Position numbers and translations under genes: made by a program | Notes under the pieces: model-generated | Seen by the model: the letters and a program-made list of their open reading frames with translations, nothing else | Databases searched by the model: none | Told to the model about the DNA's origin: nothing | Origin: CAJXZP01 sp963974475 | GTDB lineage: Bacteria; Bacteroidota; Bacteroidia; Flavobacteriales_G; Salibacteraceae | Direction: 5' to 3' | DNA: 64,000 nt | Assembly (NCBI GenBank): GCA_963974475.1 | Contig: CAXBCR010000005.1 | Span: 124,001-188,000, forward strand | Shown here: piece by piece, positions 40,875 to 51,175 of the stretch | Layout of the letters: every line of letters begins with the position of its first letter | How positions within the stretch are numbered: the stretch's first letter is position 1

Positions 40875-41513
40875 TTAATGAGTGGTTTCTTCAACCATTA
40901 CTTCTTCCGTTGCAACTTCTGCTGGTTTTTCAGCATAAAGTGCAGCAACATCATGTCCTTGTAACTTCTGGATGTAGAAAACCAATTTCCAACGGTCTTC
41001 TTGTGAAATTTGAGAAGCGTGAGAACCCATCATATTTTTTCCATAAGTAATGGAATAAAAGATTTTTCCAGCTGGAAGGTCTTTTATTGAACCATTATAT
41101 GCCGGTGGTGGTGGGAAATCAGAATTTCCAATTACACCTCCATCTCCTTGGCCGGTTTTACCATGACAATGAGAACACATTTTTCCATAAATGACTTTTC
41201 CTTCTTTCAAAGTTTCATCACTGTATGGTAATGGGTTTTTCAAATCGGCTGCTAAAGCATACCCCTCATTTGATTCAGGAATACCGAACGGCATAAAGCC
41301 TCTTGGAATAGTTCCTTCAGCTGGCAAACGCATTACCATACTATCTGGCGCAAATTCATCTTCTTGTAACATGTTTGGCTCTAAAGCCGGGCTACGGTAC
41401 ATATCTGGCATGTATTCTACCCCTGGTGAGTTAGGGTCAGAAGTACAGGAGTGTAAACTCAATCCAATGATACCGATAAATAAAGCGCCTGATATTTTCT
41501 TCGCTAAATTCAT
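40875..41513 (-). CDS. actE: Alternative complex III subunit ActE, mono-heme cytochrome c lipoprotein
   Basis: A 212-residue lipoprotein cytochrome c. ATG at 41513 is preferred because it places the signal peptide correctly (KKISGALFIGIIGLSLHSC with lipobox LHSC); the longer frame adds eight residues. One heme site, CSHCH, is followed by an axial Met candidate (KNMMGSHASQIS). ActE probably passes electrons from the complex to the oxidase. It lies directly between actD and actF. Confidence 0.92.
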   Translation of the reverse strand: MNLAKKISGALFIGIIGLSLHSCTSDPNSPGVEYMPDMYRSPALEPNMLQEDEFAPDSMVMRLPAEGTIPRGFMPFGIPESNEGYALAADLKNPLPYSDETLKEGKVIYGKMCSHCHGKTGQGDGGVIGNSDFPPPPAYNGSIKDLPAGKIFYSITYGKNMMGSHASQISQEDRWKLVFYIQKLQGHDVAALYAEKPAEVATEEVMVEETTH

Positions 41514-41546
41514 AATATGTAAATCGTTTATTTTCATTTCTCTCGA

Positions 41547-42098
41547 TTATAGGAATTTAACGATTCTCTCTTTTTCAAAAACTGCTACTGTTCCTGATTC
41601 AGCAATCAAACCTTCGATTTGCTCTTTAGAGAAATTAGTATTTTCTTTTTCTGCTATTTCAATAGCAAAGTGATCATCTGTTGTTCTTGGATGCGGATTT
41701 CTTGCTGGTAAACCCGGTAAGGTCATGTTACGGAAAAAGTAAGTAATCACCATTCCGTGTCCTGCGCAAAGAACCGTAAATTCAAACATAATTGGAACAA
41801 AAGCAGGTAGGTTTTGGTAGAAATGGAAGTTTGGTTTACCACCAATATTCAATGGCCAATCCATAATCATCATATAATTGATGGTTACTACAGCTAATGT
41901 TAATCCGGTAAGTCCAAAAATAAATGCAGCAATTGCAATTCTGGTCCATTTCATGCCTAATACATCCTCCAGCCCGTGAATAGGGAATGGAGAATATGCA
42001 TCTCTAACGTGAATTCCTTTGGATTGTAATTGTTTGATTCCGGCTATCATTAAGTCGTCATCATTATACATTCCGTATATAAATTTCTCTTTAGTCAT
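41547..42098 (-). CDS. actD: Alternative complex III subunit ActD
   Basis: A 183-residue protein of the DUF3341 type. The N-terminal soluble domain begins IYGMYNDDDLMIAGIKQLQS and ends SPFPIHGLEDVLG. Two membrane helices follow (about 53-78 and 97-118). ActD is a small membrane subunit whose exact role is unclear. It is the fourth gene of the standard order actABCDEF, 21 bases after actC. Confidence 0.94.
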   Translation of the reverse strand: MTKEKFIYGMYNDDDLMIAGIKQLQSKGIHVRDAYSPFPIHGLEDVLGMKWTRIAIAAFIFGLTGLTLAVVTINYMMIMDWPLNIGGKPNFHFYQNLPAFVPIMFEFTVLCAGHGMVITYFFRNMTLPGLPARNPHPRTTDDHFAIEIAEKENTNFSKEQIEGLIAESGTVAVFEKERIVKFL

Positions 42099-42119
42099 TT
42101 TTCTAACTTTAACTCCTTA

Positions 42120-43508
42120 CTATTCGTGATGTCCTGTTTCTTTTCCTCGGTAAGATTCGCCCGAAGATTTCAAAATAGATTTCAACTCATTTAATGCTAA
42201 CACCGGGAAGAATCTTGTAAATCCTAAATACAATACGAAGAAGATTCCGATGGTTCCAAGGAAGATACCTATATCCACAAAAGTAGGGTGGAACATAGAC
42301 CAGTTTGCAGGTACGTAATCTCTATGTAATGATGTTACAATAATTACGAAACGCTCAAACCACATTCCTATGTTTACGATAATGGATAAAAAGAATGAGA
42401 ACATTAAACTTGTTCTTAATTTTTTAAACCAGAATAATTGAGGCGATACCACATTCGCGGTCATCATAATTGCGTATGACCACCAGTAAGGACCTGTTGC
42501 TCTGTTTAAGAAAGCATATCCTTCATATTCCACTCCTGAGTACCAAGCAATGAATAATTCGGATAAATAAGCTACCCCAACAATAGAACCCGTTACCGTA
42601 ATAATACGGTTCATCATTTCAATGTGCTGGATATTGATATAGTTTTCATAATGTAATACCTTACGTACTACTAATAATAAGGTTTGAACCATCGCAAATC
42701 CTGAGAATACCGCACCTGCCACAAAATAAGGAGGGAAGATAGTGGTATGCCATCCTGGAATAACGGAAGTTGCAAAATCCATAGATACAATAGAGTGTAC
42801 TGAGAATACCAATGGAGTTGCCAAACCAGCTAACACTAAAGATACTTCTTCAAAACGAATCCATGCTTTCGCATTTCCTGTCCATCCAAAACTTAGTAAG
42901 CTATATACCTTTTTAGCCGTTGGACCTTTTGCTCTATCACGAATGGTTGCAAAATCTGGAATCAAACCAATGTACCAGAATGCAAACGATACCGAGAAAT
43001 AGGTAGAGATGGCAAATACATCCCAAAGTAATGGAGAGTTAAAGTTTACCCATAAAGAACCAAATTGATTTGGTACTGGGAAAACGAAATACGCTAACCA
43101 AATACGACCCATGTGAATTCCTGGGAATAAAGCCGCCATGATTACCGCAAAGATGGTCATTGCTTCTGCTGAACGGTTAATTGCCATTCTCCATTTCTGA
43201 CGGAATAGTAATAATACGGCAGAAATCAAGGTGCCTGCGTGGCCAATACCTACCCACCATACAAAATTGGTAATATCCCAAGCCCAATCAATGGTGTTGT
43301 TTAGACCCCAAACTCCAATACCACGTCCTATTGTGTAAAGTATCATTCCTGTTCCCCAAATTGCGAGAACAATGGCAACACTAAAAACAAGCCACCATAA
43401 TTTGCCGGCTTTTCCTTCAATCGGACGACATACGTCTTCGGTAATACTGTGGTAAGTTACATCCTTACCCAGAATTAACGGAACTCTAACTTCTGCTTCC
43501 TTAACCAT
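42120..43508 (-). CDS. actC: Alternative complex III subunit ActC (NrfD-like)
   Basis: A 462-residue integral membrane protein of the NrfD/PsrC family with about ten helices. It is the main quinol-binding membrane subunit. Marker segments are TDITNFVWW-type sequence (WAWDITNFVWWVGIGHAGTL split across the first quinol-site helix) and SVHSIVSMDFATSVIPGWH. The gene is between actB, the iron-sulfur subunit it donates to, and actD. Confidence 0.96.
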   Translation of the reverse strand: MVKEAEVRVPLILGKDVTYHSITEDVCRPIEGKAGKLWWLVFSVAIVLAIWGTGMILYTIGRGIGVWGLNNTIDWAWDITNFVWWVGIGHAGTLISAVLLLFRQKWRMAINRSAEAMTIFAVIMAALFPGIHMGRIWLAYFVFPVPNQFGSLWVNFNSPLLWDVFAISTYFSVSFAFWYIGLIPDFATIRDRAKGPTAKKVYSLLSFGWTGNAKAWIRFEEVSLVLAGLATPLVFSVHSIVSMDFATSVIPGWHTTIFPPYFVAGAVFSGFAMVQTLLLVVRKVLHYENYINIQHIEMMNRIITVTGSIVGVAYLSELFIAWYSGVEYEGYAFLNRATGPYWWSYAIMMTANVVSPQLFWFKKLRTSLMFSFFLSIIVNIGMWFERFVIIVTSLHRDYVPANWSMFHPTFVDIGIFLGTIGIFFVLYLGFTRFFPVLALNELKSILKSSGESYRGKETGHHE

Positions 43509-43539
43509 TCGGTTTTATTTTTATCGTAATATATTCTAA

Positions 43540-46500
43540 TTAATGTGATGAATGTTCTTCGGTATGTGAATCTTCATCGTGTGCTTCTGTTTCATGAGAT
43601 GCTTCAGCTTCGTGACCTTCATGTTCTCCATGTCCGCCTTCGTGATGTCCGCCTCCATGACCAATTCCTGCTGGAATACGGTCTTCATCTATATTTCTCA
43701 CTTTAGTCAAATAGAACACGTTTGGTTGTGTACCTACTTCTTCCAATAAATGGTAAGATCTTTCGTCTTGAGAAACTTCTTTTACTTTTGTTTCGCTGTC
43801 GTTCAAATCACCAAACTGAATAGCGTGGGTTGGACACACAGATGAACATGCACTAACAATTTCACCGTCAGCTACTGTTCTTCCTTCTTTCTTCGCATCT
43901 AATTTACCTAATTGGATACGTTGAACACAGAAACTACATTTTTCCATTACCCCACGAGCTCTAACTACTACGTCTGGATTCAATACCATACGTGCTAGAT
44001 CGTTTTGAGATGGATTTACATCGGTAAATTTAGTGTCACCTACATAGTTGAACCAGTTAAATCTACGTACTTTATACGGACAGTTATTTGCACAGTAACG
44101 TGTACCAATACATCTGTTGTACGTCATTTGGTTCAATCCTTCATCACTGTGAGTGGTTGCCGCTACTGGACAAACAGTTTCACATGGAGCGTGATTACAT
44201 TGTTGACACATTACCGGTTGGTGTACTGCTTCTGGATATTCCGCTGGAATTTCCATTTTTTCGTACATGGCTTTAACGCCAATTCCACCTTCGGTGTTTG
44301 CCGCAGCAACTTTACTCATGTCGGAAGAGAAATAGCGATCTACTCTCAACCAAGCCATAATTCTATTTCTTCTTACTTCATCTTTACCTACAACTGGAAC
44401 GTTGTTTTCAGAATGACAAGAAGTAATACAAGCACTACAACCAATACATTTACTTAAATCAATGGTCATTCCCCAACGGTGTCCGTTAGCGATTCCTTGA
44501 GCTGCCCATAAATCTAATTTTTCTACTTTTTGAGATACACCATAAGCATCTACAACCGTTGGGTCTGGATTGTAAACGTCTTTTCCTTTCACAAATGTGG
44601 CTAGAGAAGTTTCATTTACAATTTTACGATCCATTTCAGTAAAGTGCGTTTGCGCTAAACCGATTGGGTATTCTTTTTCTTCAGCTAATTCAATAGTTAC
44701 GTTATCTACGTAGTAATTAAAATTACCTCCTTTGGTAGATACGGCTCCGAATACATTGGCTCCAATGGTTTTTGAACCATCTGGAGCAGTCATATCTCCT
44801 TGTTCTACTACTTTACCGGCTTTTGTTCTACCATAACCTAATGCGATAGAAACCGTTCCAAGTTTTTGACCTGGAGTAGCAATAACTGGAAGTTTTACAG
44901 CAACACCACCTACGGTAACATTTACTAATGATGCAGGCTCATGTTGTCCATAACGTGTGTTATATCCAGCTTCTGCACAATCGGTTGGGTTCATAGCTAC
45001 ATAATTGTCCCAAGTTACTTTGGTAATTACGTTTGGCAGCTCTTGTAACCAAGGGTTGTTTGCTTGATTACCTACACCCATATTGGTTTCTGTGAATAAT
45101 TCAGCTACAATACCGGTGGCTTTTGAACCTTTAACAACTGCAGATGCAGAAGTGCTAGCTTCGGGAGCAATCACCATTTCCAATGTCATTGGTTTTGGTG
45201 CAGGTGTGAAATGGATAAATCCATCATGCACCGTATTGTTCCACATTTCATCAAACGTAGTAAAGTCTTTTTGTAAAGGGAAAATAGAAGTGTTCCAATT
45301 TTCTCTCATGAAATCGTAAAAGCTGGTTTTAACTTTTACAAAACTTAAAATACTTTCTTGTGCTTGACGTGTGCCTTGGTGTTCTTTCGTTTTGCTAAAT
45401 AAAGGACGAATTACTGGTTGAGCAATAAATGCGGCACCATCTACAGGAGAATAATCATTCCAGTTTTCAAAGTAATGATTGTCTGGAGCAAGAACCGTGG
45501 TTACTGATCCTGTTTCATCGGCTACTCCCGAAAAGGAAACCGACATTTTTACCTTGGCTAGTGCATCTGCAAATCCTAAATCGGCAGGAGCACTATACAT
45601 TGGGTTAACACCGTAAATCAATAAAGTATCTACCGCTCCAGATTTCATTTCTTTAACCAAGTTAATGAAATCAGTATCGTTTGCTTTACGGATGTTTAAT
45701 GGTTTATCTATTTCAATGGTGTGGTCATACGAACCGACCATTTTATTGATACCATTGATTAATTCTTGAGTAGCGATATCATTGGATCCACAAACTACTA
45801 AAGACTTCCCTTTATTAGCTAATAAATCTTTCGCTGCTTTTTCAATTTTAATAGCAACTTGGTTGTCATCGTTGTAGGCAGCTCCTTTTACGGTTGCATT
45901 TCCAGTCGCTTTCGCAACAGCGTTATACAAATCGATAACGGCTAAACCTATTTCGTTTGGTTTAACTGCACCTCTAATATCTGCATTTGTTCCTGTGATA
46001 GAGAAATTTGCTTCAAATTGGTAGTGACGAGACATTTCTCCATTTTTTGGAGATCTGTGCATTCCATATCCAGCGGCATACTGCGAAGAGTTTAACCAAG
46101 TAGATAAGAAATCAGCGCCAAAACTTACAATAATGTTTGCTTTGCGGAATAGGTAATGAGGTACAACCGCTTTACCGAAATAATTTTTGTTTGCTCCGAT
46201 GATTCCAGATGCAGAATACTCATCGTAAGTAACATGTTGAAAATTTACAGGAGCTTCTTCACTTCCTAAATTAGCTGCAAACGTGTCGATAGCTAATTGG
46301 GTAGAAGGAGAAATAATAGAATTCGAAAGGATTCGTACGTTTTTGGCTGAAGCTAAACTAGCCTTAACCGCTTTGTCTACCTTAGTCCATTTTGTTTCTT
46401 CGCCATTTAAACGAGGATTTCTAGCTCTTGCAACGTCATATAAACTTAATAAAGATGAATTCACACGTGTGTTCACCCCTCCTTGAGTCATGCCACATTG

Positions 46501-46869
46501 CTTGTTACCCTCAATATGAATAGGACGTCCTTCTCTTGTTTTCACTAAGATAGGTGCAAAATCAAACCCATCGTAATAAGCAGATGCGTAGTAATTAGCG
46601 ATTCCTGCTGTTACTTCCTCTGGTTTGATTACATAAGGAATTGATTTCATTACAGGAGTTTCACATGCAGCTAAAGTAGCGGCTGTAACACTAAATCCTA
46701 CAAATTTTAAGAAATCTCTTCGTGATGTAGATGACGTACTTAATTCTTGTTTTTCTAGAAACTGATCCAATGGAAGGTCTTCTGAAAATTCATCTTGATT
46801 TTTCGCGATGAATGCCTCGTTGTCTTCCAATTGCTCAACACTTTGCCAGTATTGTCTTGAATTACTCAT
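43540..46869 (-). CDS. actB: Alternative complex III subunit ActB, iron-sulfur protein
   Basis: An 1109-residue fusion of a molybdopterin-oxidoreductase-like part (about 80-780) and a C-terminal ferredoxin part. A twin-arginine signal (SRRDFLKF, Arg50-Arg51) exports it folded. Cysteine clusters CIGCSACITSCH, CQQCNHAPCETVCPV, CIGTRYCANNCPY and CSFCVQ bind the iron-sulfur centres. It passes electrons between the quinol site and the hemes. By family knowledge the molybdopterin-like part binds no cofactor. The last 45 residues are a His/Glu-rich tail (GHGGGHHEGGHGEHEGHE), unusual for a redox subunit. Confidence 0.97.
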   Translation of the reverse strand: MSNSRQYWQSVEQLEDNEAFIAKNQDEFSEDLPLDQFLEKQELSTSSTSRRDFLKFVGFSVTAATLAACETPVMKSIPYVIKPEEVTAGIANYYASAYYDGFDFAPILVKTREGRPIHIEGNKQCGMTQGGVNTRVNSSLLSLYDVARARNPRLNGEETKWTKVDKAVKASLASAKNVRILSNSIISPSTQLAIDTFAANLGSEEAPVNFQHVTYDEYSASGIIGANKNYFGKAVVPHYLFRKANIIVSFGADFLSTWLNSSQYAAGYGMHRSPKNGEMSRHYQFEANFSITGTNADIRGAVKPNEIGLAVIDLYNAVAKATGNATVKGAAYNDDNQVAIKIEKAAKDLLANKGKSLVVCGSNDIATQELINGINKMVGSYDHTIEIDKPLNIRKANDTDFINLVKEMKSGAVDTLLIYGVNPMYSAPADLGFADALAKVKMSVSFSGVADETGSVTTVLAPDNHYFENWNDYSPVDGAAFIAQPVIRPLFSKTKEHQGTRQAQESILSFVKVKTSFYDFMRENWNTSIFPLQKDFTTFDEMWNNTVHDGFIHFTPAPKPMTLEMVIAPEASTSASAVVKGSKATGIVAELFTETNMGVGNQANNPWLQELPNVITKVTWDNYVAMNPTDCAEAGYNTRYGQHEPASLVNVTVGGVAVKLPVIATPGQKLGTVSIALGYGRTKAGKVVEQGDMTAPDGSKTIGANVFGAVSTKGGNFNYYVDNVTIELAEEKEYPIGLAQTHFTEMDRKIVNETSLATFVKGKDVYNPDPTVVDAYGVSQKVEKLDLWAAQGIANGHRWGMTIDLSKCIGCSACITSCHSENNVPVVGKDEVRRNRIMAWLRVDRYFSSDMSKVAAANTEGGIGVKAMYEKMEIPAEYPEAVHQPVMCQQCNHAPCETVCPVAATTHSDEGLNQMTYNRCIGTRYCANNCPYKVRRFNWFNYVGDTKFTDVNPSQNDLARMVLNPDVVVRARGVMEKCSFCVQRIQLGKLDAKKEGRTVADGEIVSACSSVCPTHAIQFGDLNDSETKVKEVSQDERSYHLLEEVGTQPNVFYLTKVRNIDEDRIPAGIGHGGGHHEGGHGEHEGHEAEASHETEAHDEDSHTEEHSSH

Positions 46870-46898
46870 AATCTTCTTTTCTTGTTATGCCTAATTGA

Positions 46899-48170
46899 TT
46901 AATAGTGGCATTTTGCACATTCGATTCCACCTGCTTGGTTCACTGTAAAAGTCTCCAAACCTTCTTCTTTATATTTCTCGACTAATTGGTCGTGAAGTTT
47001 ATCGTAATATGGGTTTCCGTTCATTTTCACCTCTTTCGTACGGTGACATTCAATACACCATCCCATAGTTAATGGTTTTTCTTGATGCATTGGATAATCA
47101 AATGTAGCAACGTCTCCGTGACACTCTACACAATCTAATTTACCCACTACAACGTGTTGCGAGTGATTGAAATAAACGTGGTCTGGTAGGTTATGGATTT
47201 TAGTCCATTTAATACCCTTTTGGTTACGAGGAATGTATTTTTGGTTTTCAGCATCCCATCCAGCAGCTTCGTAAATCTTAGCGATTTCTTCTGTACCGTA
47301 TAATTTACCTGACTCAATACCTTTATGACAGTTCATACATACATTCACTGGTGGGATACCTGAAGTACGTCCTTTTTCCGCACCGAAGTGACAATACACA
47401 CAGTTAATTCCGTCATCCCCTGCGTGAATTTTGTGCGAAAATTTAATGGGTTGCTCTGGTGCATATCCAGTGTAAACACCAATACTCATTAGCGGTAGCC
47501 ATAACATGTAAAGGACTACGATAAAACCAATGACTGCTAAACCGATAACAGCTTTGGAATTGTTTCCAAACCACATTCCTAATTTACCAAACATCGATAA
47601 ACCAATGTCGTTTACTTCGCCAATCGCAGCTAAACCATCCTCTCCTTTTAAGTCTAGAAGTAATTTTTTAAGTGAATCTTTTACACTTAATAAAACACCA
47701 ATAACGATAAAGAATACCACCGCAAAAGTCAATAACCAAACATTGGTATAATCATCTTCTGGTGCTGCTGCAGCAGCTTCAGCAACCGGAGCTGCTTTTT
47801 TCTCAACAGGTGGAGCGGCAACATAAGCAAGAATTGCTTCAATTTCTGCCGTAGTCAATGGCATGGCTGCCATTTGCACTTTGTTGAATTTTACAAACAA
47901 ATCCTGAGCGTATGAATCGCCTGGATTGTTTTTCAAATATTCACTGGAATTGGAAATCCAAGAAATTAGATTTTCCTTACTTTCCCAACGATCTTGCACC
48001 CCTGAAAGTGCAGGTCCTACTAGCTTTTTGTCAATTTTATGACATGCCGCACAGTTGGCTTTAAATAATTTTTGTCCGTCTTGGGAAAACCCTGATAGGG
48101 TTAAAACTAGAAACAACGAAAGCACACCTAAATGTACCTTGAACTTGTTAATCGAAATTTTTAAACTCAT
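46899..48170 (-). CDS. actA: Alternative complex III subunit ActA, six heme sites
   Basis: A 423-residue exported cytochrome. A signal peptide leads to an N-terminal mono-heme cytochrome c domain (CAACH near residue 38). An Ala-rich linker and two membrane helices (about 149-168 and 212-232) lead to a penta-heme domain with CVYCH, CMNCH, CVECH, CIECH and CAKCH. The N-terminal domain is fused in this lineage and could pass electrons onward. First gene of the operon, with a predicted promoter upstream. Confidence 0.95.
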   Translation of the reverse strand: MSLKISINKFKVHLGVLSLFLVLTLSGFSQDGQKLFKANCAACHKIDKKLVGPALSGVQDRWESKENLISWISNSSEYLKNNPGDSYAQDLFVKFNKVQMAAMPLTTAEIEAILAYVAAPPVEKKAAPVAEAAAAAPEDDYTNVWLLTFAVVFFIVIGVLLSVKDSLKKLLLDLKGEDGLAAIGEVNDIGLSMFGKLGMWFGNNSKAVIGLAVIGFIVVLYMLWLPLMSIGVYTGYAPEQPIKFSHKIHAGDDGINCVYCHFGAEKGRTSGIPPVNVCMNCHKGIESGKLYGTEEIAKIYEAAGWDAENQKYIPRNQKGIKWTKIHNLPDHVYFNHSQHVVVGKLDCVECHGDVATFDYPMHQEKPLTMGWCIECHRTKEVKMNGNPYYDKLHDQLVEKYKEEGLETFTVNQAGGIECAKCHY

Positions 48171-48227
48171 GTGGAGCGTATTTCAATGCTTAATTTAACT
48201 CTCTCGCAAATGCGAATTAATAGCTCG

Positions 48228-48235
48228 CAAAAGTA
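48228..48235 (-). promoter_or_regulatory. Predicted -7 element of the act-cox operon
   Basis: TACTTTTG on the minus strand matches TAnnTTTG fully, 57 bases before the actA ATG. An inverted repeat TCGCAAATGCGA (48204-48215) lies between it and the gene and might be an operator. The -33 element is not clear. Confidence 0.5.
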
Positions 48236-48693
48236 ACAGAAACGAAATATGGATGTTAATAAACGTCAATAATATGACAATTGGATTTTTAATTTAGAAT
48301 GGTTCTAAATAAGATGATGTATTGTGATTTTTATATGCAACTTTTAATTTTCTATGAATCAATAATTTGCATGAAAAAATCGGAATAGATGATTATTGAA
48401 TTTGAATTTTAGAATCCTATTGATATGAGTAAAGTCAGCCTATAATTGAATGGAATCATGTAAAATGTGAACGGATTTTTAAAAGTTGATTTGAAAATCC
48501 GTTGGGAAGGAATTTGCCTTGTGGGTTTGCGTATTTTGCCACGGAGAAATTTGGGGTGATTTCGTTTTTTTTGTTTAACCACAAGTTGGGGGCTACGGGA
48601 TTTATTAAATCTGATAAGCTTAAATAAATCGTCTCGAAGTTCCGTTAGCTATAAAGTTTTTTACCGTTTTACTTAAAACCTAAATGGCTTGAG
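48236..48693. other. Long AT-rich divergent intergenic region
   Basis: About 460 bases between divergent genes. No reading frame of note. An inverted repeat AACGGATTTT/AAAATCCGTT (48470-48503, loop of 14) is the only clear structure. Confidence 0.5.
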
Positions 48694-48701
48694 TATATTT
48701 G
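48694..48701 (+). promoter_or_regulatory. Predicted -7 element of the deacetylase gene
   Basis: TATATTTG, an exact TAnnTTTG match, 20 bases before the ATG at 48722. It also argues against the longer frame, which would start inside it. Confidence 0.5.
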
Positions 48702-48721
48702 AAACCTTAAATCAAAATCAA

Positions 48722-51169
48722 ATGATGAAGCCAATTTTATTTTCAGTTTTACTACTGCAATCTGTTTTGGGTTTTGCGCAGCAGGCTAGCTATTCTTCTT
48801 CCGAAATTCATAAGCAAATCGAAAAAGTGGGAGTCCTAAATCGGGTCTTGTATTTTGCGGCTCATCCGGATGATGAAAACACACGGTTAATTGCTTATTT
48901 AAGTAAAGGGCAGAATGTGGAAACCGCATATTTTTCGTTGACGCGTGGCGATGGGGGACAAAATTTAATTGGCGATGAAAAAGGCGCTTTATTAGGGGTT
49001 ATTCGAACGCAAGAATTATTGGGTGCGCGCGCTATTGATGGCGGGCAACAATTCTTTTCGCGTGCGATTGATTTTGGATATTCTAAAAACGCTACCGAAA
49101 CTTTAAAGCATTGGGAAAAAGATAGCCTTTTGGCGGATGCGGTGCGCGTTATTCGAAAATTTAAACCGGATGTCATTGTAACCCGATTTCCTCCTGATGA
49201 ACGTGCGGGTCATGGGCATCATACGGTTTCGGCCATGATTGCCGAATTGGCTTTTGATGCCGCAGCAGATCCTACCCAATTTCCAGAATCTGTAGCTGCT
49301 TATGGTACTTGGCAAGTACAAAAACTGTATTGGAATGCAAGCACATGGTGGGACAAAACCATTCCGGATCGTGCGGATGAATATACGGTCGTAAACATTG
49401 GTGCTTTTGATGGCCAGTTGGGTGTTTCGTATTCCGAAATTTCTTCGCATAGCCGTAGTCAGCATCAAAGCCAAGGTTTTGGTATGGAAATTCAACGAGG
49501 CGACCGGTTTGAATATTTAAAATTAATAAAAGGCGATTCTACCGTTACCGATGTGTTACAACACAACATGCGAACATGGGGAGATGTAGCGGGAGGAAAG
49601 TCCATTCAAAAGCAGTGGGAAAAAATTTTGGAATCGTATGATGCTTCGGCTCCGGTGAAGAGTACGGATGCGTTGATTCAACTATATCATGCTATTTTGG
49701 ACATGCCTAAAAACGCTTATCAAGCGCAAAAAGCAAATGAAGTAAAGGATGTAATTGCCGCATGTACGGGTTTATGGATGGAATTTAGCGCGCCTCAACC
49801 ATTGTTGGTAAAAGGCGATGAGTTTACCTTCACGGCTACGGCTATTTCGCAAAGTGGATTTCCTTTTGAATTGGAGAATGTTTCGGTAAAGGAATCGGTT
49901 TTTGAAGTAAATACGGTGTTGACCAATACGTTTACGCAAATAGAAAAAGCAATTCAAGCGCCTTCGGTTACTTCTACTCCTTATTGGTTGAAAACCGGTT
50001 CGAGTACAGATATGTTTGAAGTAGGGAATAGAAATCTGATTTCTAATCCGGAAAACAACCCCGTTTTGACCGCTAGGTTTACCATGAAAACAGCGGTAGG
50101 AAATATTGTTTTTGAGCGTCCGCTTATTTATAAATGGACGGATCGGGTGCGTGGCGAATTATACCGCCAAGTAAATGTGGTAGAGCCTTTGTCTATTCGG
50201 TTTGATAAAAAGGTGTCGCTTGCGGCCAATAATCAAGTGCAAGTGTGGGTAACCGCCAATCAGGAGTCTGAAAATATTCAAGTTCAACTGAATTGGGGCA
50301 CCGAAACCAACGAAAACTCAGAAGTGTTAAAGCTGGCTAAATTAGCAGCTGGACAAACCGCTCCGCTCACGTTTACCTTGAATTATCCATTCCAATTAAC
50401 TACTTCGTTAAAAGCATTGGTTTGGACGGAACCCGCAAAAAAATATGACCATAGCTTGATAGAAATTGCGTATCCGCATATTGAAACGCAAGTTATTTTG
50501 CCCGAGGCTAAAATGATGTTGATTAAGGACAGCATTCGCGTAACGCGTAAAAACATTGGGTATATTGTAGGTTCTGGCGATGAAATTCCGGTAGCATTAA
50601 CCGAGTTGGGTTGCCAAGTTACGGTTGTGGATCCGGTAACGGCCACGCTAGCCGAACTTCAAAAACTAGACGGGATAATTATTGGAATCCGGGCGTATAA
50701 CAAGGTGTCGGCCATGACAAGTTTGGCCCCTGTATTGAAACAATACGTTTTTGAAGGTGGCTTTGTAATGGTGCAATACAATACCAATCGCGGTTTAGTG
50801 ACCGATGAATTGGGTCCGTATCCTTTTAAACTTTCCAGAACACGGGTCACTGAAGAAGATGCGCTTGTACTGCGATTGCAAAAAAATCATCCTGTTTTAA
50901 CCACACCCAATGTAATTACCGATGCCGATTTTGACCATTGGGTGCAGGAACGTGGGTTGTATTTTGCGAGTGAATGGGATGACCATTACCAACCTATTTT
51001 AGGATGGAATGATACCGGTGAGGATTTAGCGAAAGGGAGTTTGCTAGTAGCCGATTATGGCAAAGGGCAGTATGTTTTCACCGGAATTTCATTTTTCCGA
51101 CAATTGCCAGCCGGTGTACACGGAGCCTATAAATTGTTTGCCAATTTAATAAGTTACGGAGCTAATTAA
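48722..51169 (+). CDS. PIG-L family deacetylase, secreted, multi-domain
   Basis: About 815 residues from ATG at 48722 (a second ATG follows directly). A signal peptide (PILFSVLLLQSVLGFAQ) leads to a PIG-L/LmbE domain with the zinc motif AAHPDDE and the later GHGHHTVS. A beta-sandwich region fills the middle. The end (about 620-815) resembles a class I glutamine-amidotransferase-like fold (GIIIGIRAYNKV, GGFVMVQYNTNRGL). PIG-L enzymes deacetylate N-acetyl sugars. The neighbours are a small membrane protein and a sodium symporter, suggesting uptake of the released product. Confidence 0.9.
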   Translation: MMKPILFSVLLLQSVLGFAQQASYSSSEIHKQIEKVGVLNRVLYFAAHPDDENTRLIAYLSKGQNVETAYFSLTRGDGGQNLIGDEKGALLGVIRTQELLGARAIDGGQQFFSRAIDFGYSKNATETLKHWEKDSLLADAVRVIRKFKPDVIVTRFPPDERAGHGHHTVSAMIAELAFDAAADPTQFPESVAAYGTWQVQKLYWNASTWWDKTIPDRADEYTVVNIGAFDGQLGVSYSEISSHSRSQHQSQGFGMEIQRGDRFEYLKLIKGDSTVTDVLQHNMRTWGDVAGGKSIQKQWEKILESYDASAPVKSTDALIQLYHAILDMPKNAYQAQKANEVKDVIAACTGLWMEFSAPQPLLVKGDEFTFTATAISQSGFPFELENVSVKESVFEVNTVLTNTFTQIEKAIQAPSVTSTPYWLKTGSSTDMFEVGNRNLISNPENNPVLTARFTMKTAVGNIVFERPLIYKWTDRVRGELYRQVNVVEPLSIRFDKKVSLAANNQVQVWVTANQESENIQVQLNWGTETNENSEVLKLAKLAAGQTAPLTFTLNYPFQLTTSLKALVWTEPAKKYDHSLIEIAYPHIETQVILPEAKMMLIKDSIRVTRKNIGYIVGSGDEIPVALTELGCQVTVVDPVTATLAELQKLDGIIIGIRAYNKVSAMTSLAPVLKQYVFEGGFVMVQYNTNRGLVTDELGPYPFKLSRTRVTEEDALVLRLQKNHPVLTTPNVITDADFDHWVQERGLYFASEWDDHYQPILGWNDTGEDLAKGSLLVADYGKGQYVFTGISFFRQLPAGVHGAYKLFANLISYGAN

Positions 51170-51175
51170 ACGGCA

